The notes below the pieces were generated by a model. It made no database searches. It saw only the letters and a list, made by a program, of their open reading frames with translations, and was not told where the DNA came from. The position numbers and the translations under genes were made by a program. From contig CABQHT010000019.1 of assembly GCA_902464035.1 (NCBI GenBank), positions 1 to 35,084 of the forward strand: DNA of 35,084 nt. The letters are read 5' to 3'. This document shows, piece after piece, positions 22,495-29,227 of this stretch. The stretch is from an uncultured Collinsella sp. (lineage in GTDB: Bacteria > Actinomycetota > Coriobacteriia > Coriobacteriales > Coriobacteriaceae). Numbering within the stretch: the first letter of the stretch is position 1; every line of letters begins with the position of its first letter.

Positions 22495-23838
22495 ATGTTC
22501 GACAAAGTGCTCATCGCCAACCGCGGCGAAGTCGCGGTCCGTGTTATCCGCGCGTGCCGCGATATGGGCATCAAGACCGTCGCCGTTTATTCCACGGCCG
22601 ATGCGGACGCGCTACACGTGCAGCTTGCCGACGAGGCGTATTGCATCGGCGGCCCGCGTCTTGCCGAGAGCTACCTCAACGACGATGCCGTGCTCACCTG
22701 TGCCGTAAAGTCGGGAGCTAAGGCAATTCATCCCGGCTATGGCTTCTTTTCCGAGAAGGCGAGCTTCGTGCGCGACTGCGACAAGTTCGGTCTGGCGTTT
22801 GTCGGTCCTTCGGCCGAGGTGATCGACAGCATGGGCGACAAGGACGCCGCACGCCGAACGGCCGCTGCTGCGGGCGTGCCCATCGTGCCGGGCTGCGATT
22901 TGCTCAAAAGCCCCGAGGAAGCAACGGCCGAGGCCGAGCGCATCGGCTGCCCCGTGCTTATTAAGGCGCGCGCGGGCGGCGGCGGTCGCGGTATTCGCAA
23001 GGTCGAGCGCGTGGAAGATGCGGCAAAGGCGTTCATCGAGGCGCGTGCCGAGGGTGAGGCCGTTTTTGGCGACGGCGAGTGCTACATGGAGAAGTTCGTT
23101 GCGCCGGCGCATCACGTTGAGGTACAGATTATGGCCGATAAGCAGGGCCATGTGTTTTCGCTCGGCGAGCGCGAGTGCTCGGTGCAGCGCCGCAACCAAA
23201 AGCTGATCGAGGAGAGCCCCGCGCCGTGCCTCGACGGACGCGATGATATTCGCGCGCGCATGCACAAGGCCGCGCGCGACCTGGCTCGTGCCGTTGGCTA
23301 TGAGGGCGCTGGCACCATCGAGTTTTTGTACTCAGATGACGGCAATTTCTACTTTATGGAAATGAACACGCGCTTGCAGGTGGAGCATCCGGTTACGGAG
23401 TTTGTGACCGATACCGACCTGGTTAAGTGGCAGCTGCGCGTGGCTGCCGGCCAGCCTCTGCCCTTTGAGCAGGAGGACGTACCGGTCCGCAACCACGCCA
23501 TGGAGTGCCGCATCAATGCCGAAACGCCGGACTTTCTACCGTCATGTGGAACGGTCACCGCGTTGCGTGTGCCGGGTGGTCCGCGCGTGCGCTGGGATTC
23601 CGCCATGTTTACCGGAGCGAAAGTTCCGCCGTACTACGACTCCATGCTCGGCAAGCTCATCGTGTGCGCGCCCACGCGTGACGGTGCCATTCGCAAGATG
23701 CGCTCGGCCCTGGGCGAGCTCGTGATTGAGGGCGTGAGCGAAAATAGCGAGCTTCAGCTCGACGTGCTGGCAAACGACGAGTTTTTGTCGGGCATGTATC
23801 ACACCGATCTGATGGGGCATCTCTATGCTGATGAATAG
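22495..23838 (+). CDS. accC: Biotin carboxylase subunit of acetyl-CoA carboxylase
   Basis: AccC carboxylates the biotin on AccB with ATP and bicarbonate. From ATG 22495, after AAGGAAGG, it has 447 residues. An open frame extends upstream through fabZ but has no family sequence. It begins MFDKVLIANRGEVAVRVIRAC, and has HPGYGFFSE, the glycine-rich ATP lid (AGGGGRGIRKV) and EMNTRLQVEHPVTE, all hallmarks of the ATP-grasp biotin carboxylases. The last codons overlap the next gene by 14 bases. Confidence 0.97.
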   Translation: MFDKVLIANRGEVAVRVIRACRDMGIKTVAVYSTADADALHVQLADEAYCIGGPRLAESYLNDDAVLTCAVKSGAKAIHPGYGFFSEKASFVRDCDKFGLAFVGPSAEVIDSMGDKDAARRTAAAAGVPIVPGCDLLKSPEEATAEAERIGCPVLIKARAGGGGRGIRKVERVEDAAKAFIEARAEGEAVFGDGECYMEKFVAPAHHVEVQIMADKQGHVFSLGERECSVQRRNQKLIEESPAPCLDGRDDIRARMHKAARDLARAVGYEGAGTIEFLYSDDGNFYFMEMNTRLQVEHPVTEFVTDTDLVKWQLRVAAGQPLPFEQEDVPVRNHAMECRINAETPDFLPSCGTVTALRVPGGPRVRWDSAMFTGAKVPPYYDSMLGKLIVCAPTRDGAIRKMRSALGELVIEGVSENSELQLDVLANDEFLSGMYHTDLMGHLYADE

Positions 23839-25549
23839 AAAAGCGAAGACGGTCAATGTCCTTGAGGGGCCGATAACCGAGTCGTGCGCCGAGTTCCCCG
23901 CGCGCCACGTGTTTGTCAAATGCCCGGAGTGCCGCCGTGTGATCGATGAGGCGCGCCTGCACGACAACCTCGAGGTCTGCCCTCGTTGCGGCAAACACTT
24001 TCGCGTGAGCGGTCGCGCGCGCATGCGCATGACGGTCGACGCGGGTACCTTTGAGGAATGGGATGCCAATCTGGCGTCGAAGGACTTCCTCTCGTTTCCC
24101 GGTTATGCCGACAAGCTTAAGAGCGTGAGCGAGCGTTCGGGCGAGCGCGATGCCGTTGTGTGCGGCAGGGGCAAAATCTGCGGCTGCGATACCGCGCTCT
24201 TCTTTATGGATGCCAACTTTATGATGGGCTCAATGGGCTCCGTGGTGGGCGAGAAGATCTGTCGTGTCTTTGAGCGCGCGGCCGAGTTGGGGCTGCCGGT
24301 CGTTGGCTTTACCGTATCGGGCGGCGCCCGCATGCAGGAGGGCGCGACCTCGCTCATGCAGATGGCCAAGATTTCTGCGGCGGTTAGGCGCCACAGCGAG
24401 GCGGGCGGCCTGTATATCACGGTGCTCACCGATCCCACGACCGGAGGTGTAACCGCGAGCTTTGCCATGGAGGGCGACATTATCCTGGCCGAGCCCGATG
24501 CCCTGACGGCATTTGCCGGCCCGCGCGTGATCGAGCAGAACATGCACAAGCGTCTGCCCAAGGGATTCCAGCGTTCCGAGTTTTTGCTGGAGCACGGCTT
24601 TTGCGATGCCGTTGTTCCGCGTGGTGAGATTGCGCTCACGGTAGGCGAGCTGCTGGCGCTGCACGAAGGGCACGCGCCCGGCCTGGGGGCACCGCATGAG
24701 ATCGTGCATACGGGTCGTCGCGACAAAAAGCTGGGACACTTGTTTAAGCGCTCGGCCGCACCAAAAAGCGCGCTCGAAATCGTCAAACAGACTCGCTCGG
24801 CGAACCGCGCCACGGCAGGCGAGATGATCTCGTTGGGTCTCGACGGATTCGTAGAGCTGCACGGCGACCGCTACTTTGGCGACGACGCCGCTGTGGTGGC
24901 TGGCATTGGCTGGAAAGACGGACGCCCCGTAACGGTCATCGCCATCGAGCGCGGCACCACGACCAAAGAGCGTATGCGCCGCAACTTTGGCATGGCGCAT
25001 CCCGAGGGTTACCGCAAAGCGCGTCGTCTGATGCGCCAGGCCGAAAAGTTTGGTCGGCCGGTTCTGTGCCTGGTTGATACTTCGGGCGCGTTTTGCGGCA
25101 TCGGTGCCGAGGAGCGCGGCCAGGGCGAGGCGATTGCCCAGAATCTCATGGAGATGAGCGGCCTTAAGACGCCGATTATCTCGGTGGTGACAGGCGAGGG
25201 CGGCTCTGGTGGCGCGCTGGCGCTGTCCGTGGCCGACCGCATCCTGATGCTCTCAAGCTCGGCCTATTCGGTCGTGAGCCCCGAGGCCTGTGCGTCGATC
25301 CTGTGGAAGGATACCGAGCGCGCAGAGGAGGCCGCTGAGGCGTTGAAGCTCACGGCCCCCGATCTGCTGGCGCTCGGCATCATCGACGGCATCGTTGACG
25401 ATAGGGGCCTGTCGCATGAGGAGATCGCCGGCGCCGTCATATCCTCGGCATTTGATGCCTTCGATACGCTTGGACAGCTCGACGACGCGACCCTCACAAA
25501 CCTCCGCTACGAAAAGTACCGCGCAATCGGTCGGTACCGCACGATGTGA
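23825..25549 (+). CDS. accDA: Acetyl-CoA carboxylase carboxyltransferase, beta-alpha fusion (AccD-AccA)
   Basis: The carboxyltransferase moves the carboxyl group from biotin to acetyl-CoA, giving malonyl-CoA. In one 574-residue chain, residues about 1-300 are AccD: the zinc ribbon is C33, C36, C52, C55 (KCPEC ... VCPRC), then FMDANFMMGSMGSVVGEK and GFTVSGGARMQEG. Residues about 320-574 are AccA: ELHGDRYFGDDAAVVAGIG, AHPEGYRKARRLM, LVDTSGAFCGIGAEERGQGE, and VVTGEGGSGGALA. The long N-terminal helical part of separate AccA proteins is mostly missing, as if replaced by the linker. No stop or frame change lies between the halves. ATG 23825 overlaps accC; ATG 23831 is an alternative. The stop codon lies inside a dyad repeat. 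Confidence 0.93.
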   Translation: MLMNRKAKTVNVLEGPITESCAEFPARHVFVKCPECRRVIDEARLHDNLEVCPRCGKHFRVSGRARMRMTVDAGTFEEWDANLASKDFLSFPGYADKLKSVSERSGERDAVVCGRGKICGCDTALFFMDANFMMGSMGSVVGEKICRVFERAAELGLPVVGFTVSGGARMQEGATSLMQMAKISAAVRRHSEAGGLYITVLTDPTTGGVTASFAMEGDIILAEPDALTAFAGPRVIEQNMHKRLPKGFQRSEFLLEHGFCDAVVPRGEIALTVGELLALHEGHAPGLGAPHEIVHTGRRDKKLGHLFKRSAAPKSALEIVKQTRSANRATAGEMISLGLDGFVELHGDRYFGDDAAVVAGIGWKDGRPVTVIAIERGTTTKERMRRNFGMAHPEGYRKARRLMRQAEKFGRPVLCLVDTSGAFCGIGAEERGQGEAIAQNLMEMSGLKTPIISVVTGEGGSGGALALSVADRILMLSSSAYSVVSPEACASILWKDTERAEEAAEALKLTAPDLLALGIIDGIVDDRGLSHEEIAGAVISSAFDAFDTLGQLDDATLTNLRYEKYRAIGRYRTM

Positions 25550-25573
25550 CAAAGGGACAGTCCGCATGTCACA
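25545..25573. repeat. Dyad repeat, copy A (29 bp)
   Basis: TGTGAC-AAAG-GGAC-A-GTCC-GCAT-GTCACA has perfect outer (6 bp) and inner (4 bp) arms with matching 4-base internal loops. It contains the accDA stop codon. A close copy lies at 26810-26839, on the other side of the EIIC gene. Confidence 0.8.
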
Positions 25574-25589
25574 TTGGGAAAGGCGTTCC

Positions 25590-26804
25590 ATGTCACAAGT
25601 TTCTAACACCTCGTTTACAACGACGGTTTCATCAAACGCCATGGCCGTGGTGGACTATCTGTCCAAAAGCATGATGTCGGCGCTGCCCTTTATTGTCTGC
25701 GCGGCGTTGTTCCGCACCGTCGCCGTCATTATGGGCGAAGGCATGCTGGGCCTGTGGTCTGCCGATTCCGAAATCTATCGCCTGTTCTACAGTTGGCTCT
25801 ATAACGCCGGCTACTACTTTTTGCCCATTTATCTTGGCTGGGCCGCCGCCCGCCAGCTCGGCTGCTCGGAGCAGCTGGGCATGATGTTGGGCGGCGTATT
25901 GATTGCACCCGATCTGCTTAAGCTTGTCGATGCCGTATCGACGACGGGGGCGTCGATGACTTCCGTCTATGGTCTGCTTCCCGCGCCGGTCAACGATTAC
26001 ACGACGACTGTTATTCCGGTTCTCATCTCGGTGCCCGTGCTATGGCGAGTGGAGTGTTTCTTTCAGCGCGTTGTTCCTTCGGCCGTGGCGTTTTCGTTCG
26101 TTCCGTTTGCAACCATGCTCGTCATGGTCCCGGTTTCGCTGTGTATTACGGCGCCGGCGGGCAGCTATCTAGGCATGCTGTTGGGCCAGCTTATGTTTGT
26201 GCTTGGCAATTTCGGTGGCATCGTGTCGCTGCTCACGCTCATGGGGCTTGCCGCGGGCTGGGAGTTTCTTAAGATCGCGGGCGTCAGCAACGTTGTCCTA
26301 TCGCTCGCCTATGCGCAGTTTATGAGTGTGGGAACGGATTCGTGCATTCTGATCGCCGCGACGATGGCAACGTTCGCCGTTTGGGGCATGCCCTTTGGCG
26401 CGTCGCTTCGCGTTGCGGATAAGGACGAGAAGGCGCTCATGCTGGGCTATTCGATTTCGGGCGTGCTTGGCGGCGTAAGCGAGCCGGCGCTGTACGGTTG
26501 CGGCTTTAAATATGGCAGGTGCCTGACGTGCATGGCCATTGGCGGCGCCGTCGGAGGCCTTGTTGCGGCCGTGGGCCACGTTACGGCCTATACCATCGGC
26601 ATGACGAATGTCCTCATGGTCATTGGCTTTGCCACGGGCGGCATCTCGAACCTGCTGTGGTGCTGCGCCGCCGGCGGTGTGGCATTTGCGGTGTCTGCGG
26701 CGCTGAGCTACTGCTTTGGCGTGGTGCCGGCGAAGGGACAGGCGACGGGGGACGGAGCTGATTCACCCGAAACAGTTGCGAGCGCTGCTGAAGTAAGCGC
26801 ATAA
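25590..26804 (+). CDS. PTS EIIC-like permease (glucose/beta-glucoside family), stand-alone
   Basis: This 404-residue hydrophobic protein has about ten predicted membrane segments. GVLGGVSEPALYGCG corresponds to the conserved Gly-Ile-Thr-Glu-Pro-Ala motif of the sugar site in glucose-superfamily EIIC domains, and FLPIYLGWAAARQLG and LGGVLIAPDLL also fit that family. It has no EIIB (phospho-Cys) or EIIA (phospho-His) domain, and none is encoded nearby, so it would need partners from elsewhere or may have another role. ATG 25590 is chosen over 25566, which lies inside the dyad repeat; GGGAAAGG (25576-25583) is 6 bases before 25590. The C-terminal 25 residues are a polar, Ala/Ser-rich tail. The substrate cannot be told. 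Confidence 0.8.
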   Translation: MSQVSNTSFTTTVSSNAMAVVDYLSKSMMSALPFIVCAALFRTVAVIMGEGMLGLWSADSEIYRLFYSWLYNAGYYFLPIYLGWAAARQLGCSEQLGMMLGGVLIAPDLLKLVDAVSTTGASMTSVYGLLPAPVNDYTTTVIPVLISVPVLWRVECFFQRVVPSAVAFSFVPFATMLVMVPVSLCITAPAGSYLGMLLGQLMFVLGNFGGIVSLLTLMGLAAGWEFLKIAGVSNVVLSLAYAQFMSVGTDSCILIAATMATFAVWGMPFGASLRVADKDEKALMLGYSISGVLGGVSEPALYGCGFKYGRCLTCMAIGGAVGGLVAAVGHVTAYTIGMTNVLMVIGFATGGISNLLWCCAAGGVAFAVSAALSYCFGVVPAKGQATGDGADSPETVASAAEVSA

Positions 26805-26809
26805 ACCTG

Positions 26810-26839
26810 TGTGACAAAGGGACGGTCCCGCATGGCACA
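26810..26839. repeat. Dyad repeat, copy B (30 bp)
   Basis: TGTGAC-AAA-GGGAC-G-GTCCC-GCAT-GGCACA matches copy A (25545) apart from one inserted base and two substitutions, in the same orientation, 1265 bases away. It starts 5 bases after the EIIC stop. Confidence 0.8.
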
Positions 26840-26851
26840 TTCCAAGGTCGT

Positions 26852-26876
26852 GGCCCGTGTGGGTTGCGGCCTTTTT
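26852..26876 (+). terminator. Weak possible terminator after the EIIC gene
   Basis: GGCC (26852-26855) can pair with a GGCC about 12 bases later, followed by TTTTT (26872-26876). The stem is short and the loop long, so this is doubtful. Confidence 0.3.
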
Positions 26877-26941
26877 GTATCTGTGGGGCAAAGTGGCTAC
26901 ACTACAATCCGTTTGAGCAATAGATATATAGGTAGTACCGT

Positions 26942-26950
26942 GGGGGGGGG
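26942..26950 (+). repeat. Run of nine G just before the cation transporter gene
   Basis: Nine consecutive G end 6 bases before ATG 26957. No AGGAGG-like sequence is present, so the G run is itself the only ribosome-binding candidate. Such tracts can change length by slippage. Confidence 0.7.
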
Positions 26951-26956
26951 ATGTAG

Positions 26957-28111
26957 ATGGTCGAGTGGATTGTTAAGCGTGCACAGGGCGACCGTGCGCG
27001 CGTGGGCACGTTGACGGGCGTGGTGTGTATTCTCGCCAATGTGGCACTATGCGCTGCGAAGGGCGTAATTGGCGTGCTGTCGGGATCGGTTTCGATCGTG
27101 GCGGATGCCATGAACAACCTGTCCGACGCCAGCTCAAACATCGTGAGCGTGTTGGGCTTTAAGCTGGCGGGCAAGCCGGCAGACCCCGAGCATCCTTACG
27201 GCCATGGCCGCTACGAGTATCTCTCGGGTCTGGTCGTGGCGGCGCTCGTGCTGCTGATCGGCCTTGAGCTTATCAAGTCCTCGGTTGAGCGCGTCATCCA
27301 CCCCGAACCTGTCGAGTTCTCGCTTGCCCTGGTGGCAGTCCTTGCGCTTTCGATGGTCGTCAAGCTGTGGATGGCGGCCCTCAACCAAAAGCTCGGCGAC
27401 CGTATTGAGTCCGAGACGCTGCACGCGACGGCCCAGGATTCCAAGAACGATGTTCTCGCCACGGGTGCCGTGCTGGCGTGCGCGATTGTTTCCCAGGTGA
27501 CGCATGTCAATCTTGACGCATGGGTCGGCCTTGCCGTTGGCGCCTATATTGGCTGGAGCGGTTTTGAACTCATCCAGGATACGGTGAGCCCGCTTTTGGG
27601 CCAGGCGCCCGATCCTAAGCTGGTCAAGTACATTCGAGACAAGATCATGAGCTACCCCGGCGTTTTGGGCGTCCACGACCTGATGGTTCACGACTACGGC
27701 CCGGGCAGGAAGTTCGCAAGCGCTCACGCCGAGATGGCAGCCGAGGCCAGCCCGCTGGAAAGTCACGACACGCTCGATAACATCGAGCAGTCGTTTAAGA
27801 ACGAAGACGGTATGATTGTCACGCTCCATTACGACCCCATCGTGACCGACGATCCCAAAGTGGCGAGCATGCGCTTGCGCATTCACGCCATGGCCCAGGA
27901 GATCGATAACCGTCTTTCGATTCATGACCTGCGCTGTGTGCCGGGCCCTACGCACACCAATGTGATTTTTGACTGCGTGCGACCCTCGGATTTGGTGATG
28001 AGCGCCGAGGACCTAAAGCGCGCGTTGGCGAAACGTGTCGAATCCGAATATCCCAAGTCGATTGCCAAGATCACAATCGACGAAGACTATGTCGGCCATA
28101 CCCACGAGTAG
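26957..28111 (+). CDS. Cation diffusion facilitator (possible manganese exporter)
   Basis: CDF proteins export divalent metals in exchange for protons. The 384-residue protein has six predicted membrane segments in the first 210 residues. The TM2 site is in VADAMNNLSDA (Asp-x3-Asn) and the TM5 site in TAQDSKNDV (Asp-x3-Asp). An Asn in the first position set is reported for manganese-type members such as MntE, so Mn is a guess. HPYGHGRYEYL after TM2 is typical. The C-terminal part is long and looks like two successive cytoplasmic ferredoxin-like domains (about 215-295 and 305-375) rather than one. The ATG is preceded only by the nine-G run. The next gene follows after 39 bases. Confidence 0.88.
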   Translation: MVEWIVKRAQGDRARVGTLTGVVCILANVALCAAKGVIGVLSGSVSIVADAMNNLSDASSNIVSVLGFKLAGKPADPEHPYGHGRYEYLSGLVVAALVLLIGLELIKSSVERVIHPEPVEFSLALVAVLALSMVVKLWMAALNQKLGDRIESETLHATAQDSKNDVLATGAVLACAIVSQVTHVNLDAWVGLAVGAYIGWSGFELIQDTVSPLLGQAPDPKLVKYIRDKIMSYPGVLGVHDLMVHDYGPGRKFASAHAEMAAEASPLESHDTLDNIEQSFKNEDGMIVTLHYDPIVTDDPKVASMRLRIHAMAQEIDNRLSIHDLRCVPGPTHTNVIFDCVRPSDLVMSAEDLKRALAKRVESEYPKSIAKITIDEDYVGHTHE

Positions 28112-28150
28112 GGCCGAGCCGATAAAGCAACTGATGCAGAAGGGGAGAGC

Positions 28151-28777
28151 ATGAAGAAGCTATATCTACTCCGCCACGGTCAAACTGAGTTCAACGTCAA
28201 AAAGCTGGTCCAGGGCCGCTGCGATTCTCCGTTGACCGACCTGGGCCGCAAGCAAGCGGGAATGGCGGCCGCATGGCTCAAGGACCACGGCGTCGTTCCC
28301 GACAAAGTGGTCTCTTCGCCCTTAGGCCGAGCCATGGACACAGCTCAGCTCGTCGCAACCGAACTCCTCGGCTCGGACGCAGCAGTCGAGCCCTGCGAAG
28401 GCATCATCGAGCGCAGCTACGGCACCTTCGAAGAAGGCCCCCACGACGCGCTGCCCACCGACGTCTGGGATCCGGGCGAGGATTTAGTCCCCTTTGGAGG
28501 AGAAGGAAGCCAGGCCCTGCAGGCGCGCATGGTAAACACCCTCACCAATCTTATAAGCGCCGAGGACACCAAAACCCTACTAGCAGTAAGCCACGGCAGC
28601 GCCAGCCGCCAATTCATCAAGGCTGCAGCCCCAGAGGGCTTCGAGCTCCCAACAAAACTCCCCAACTGCGCCATTATGATTTTCGATTTTGATGAGGCGG
28701 AGCCACAAGTAGAGGGCGAGCCAATGCAATGCAAGTTCACCCTCCAGCAAATAGTGGACCCCCAACAAAGTCATTAG
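28151..28777 (+). CDS. Histidine phosphatase family protein (phosphoglycerate mutase-like)
   Basis: The 208-residue protein begins MKKLYLLRHGQTEFN, where RHG carries the phosphorylated His. SSPLGRAMDTAQ is the second phosphate-binding motif, IIERSYGTFEEG carries the acid/base Glu and AVSHGSASRQF the second catalytic His. These define the histidine phosphatase (branch 1) superfamily. Substrate cannot be assigned; cofactor-dependent phosphoglycerate mutase is unlikely because of the short length. ATG follows GAAGGGGAGAGC. The 3' third uses noticeably more A-ending codons than the rest of the window. It may be co-transcribed with the CDF gene. Confidence 0.9.
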   Translation: MKKLYLLRHGQTEFNVKKLVQGRCDSPLTDLGRKQAGMAAAWLKDHGVVPDKVVSSPLGRAMDTAQLVATELLGSDAAVEPCEGIIERSYGTFEEGPHDALPTDVWDPGEDLVPFGGEGSQALQARMVNTLTNLISAEDTKTLLAVSHGSASRQFIKAAAPEGFELPTKLPNCAIMIFDFDEAEPQVEGEPMQCKFTLQQIVDPQQSH

Positions 28778-28815
28778 CCTGAGCGAGCAGAGTTAAGCAG
28801 ACATCAACGTGTCGT

Positions 28816-28966
28816 CTCCCGAGCACGGCGGAGGGCCGGAGAAATATATTAAGGTCATCGCGAGTTCCGCACGCAAAGGAGAGCACTTAATGTGCTCTCC
28901 GTCTTGCGCAGGACTGTAGAGCAGGGACCTTAATATATTTCTCCGGCCCTCCGCCGTGCTCGGGAG
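28816..28966. repeat. 151-bp element with 41-bp perfect inverted repeats
   Basis: The arms 28816-28856 and 28926-28966 are exact reverse complements over 41 bp, beginning CTCCCGAGCACGGCGGAGGG on the left. The 69-bp centre carries another hairpin, GGAGAGCAC-TTAAT-GTGCTCTCC (28878-28900), so nearly the whole element can fold back on itself. No transposase is present. It may be a MITE-like mobile repeat or a large RNA hairpin. It starts 38 bases after the phosphatase stop and ends before the rplC promoter region. Confidence 0.9.
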
Positions 28967-29017
28967 CCATCCACGCACTTTACCTGCGTAAACAATGTGA
29001 GTGAAATATGAATCTCG

Positions 29018-29044
29018 ATGGATACGCCCGCAGCCGTGTATACT
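29018..29044 (+). promoter_or_regulatory. Probable promoter motif of the rplC-rplD-rplW unit
   Basis: A 26-base motif runs from 29018 to 29043: ATGGATACGCCCG followed by CAGCCGTGTATAC. TATACT (29039-29044) is a good -10 and TGGATA (29019-29024) resembles a -35, although the 14-base spacing is short. The same motif with three changes lies before rplB (30883-30908), which argues that it is functional. The leader to rplC would be about 180 bases. Confidence 0.5.
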
Positions 29045-29155
29045 AAACAGCTGTGTGAAACCAGGGGAGTATTCTGGCTGGACAAAATGCCTGCTTAATA
29101 GGGTTGTCAGGTAGTCCGGGCGAAATACAAGGCTGGGGAGCACGTCGTGTAAGTA

Positions 29156-29207
29156 GTGGTCCTCTAGGGGCGTACGCTCGGTGGTGTACGCATTGTCCCA
29201 AGACCAC
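29156..29207 (+). promoter_or_regulatory. Nested stem-loop in the rplC leader (possible L4-type control)
   Basis: GTGGTC (29156-29161) pairs with GACCAC (29202-29207). Inside, GGG pairs with CCC, and GCGTAC (29170-29175) with GTACGC (29186-29191). It ends 20 bases before the rplC start. In E. coli and Bacillus-type S10 operons, L4 or other r-proteins act on the leader RNA; the same here is an inference. Apart from this, the 450-base gap holds the inverted-repeat element and the promoter motif. Confidence 0.4.
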
Positions 29208-29227
29208 GCGAGAGTTGGGATCATATC

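Noticed and set aside
26935..26956. ATG 26951 as start of the CDF gene
   Set aside because: It is followed immediately by TAG.
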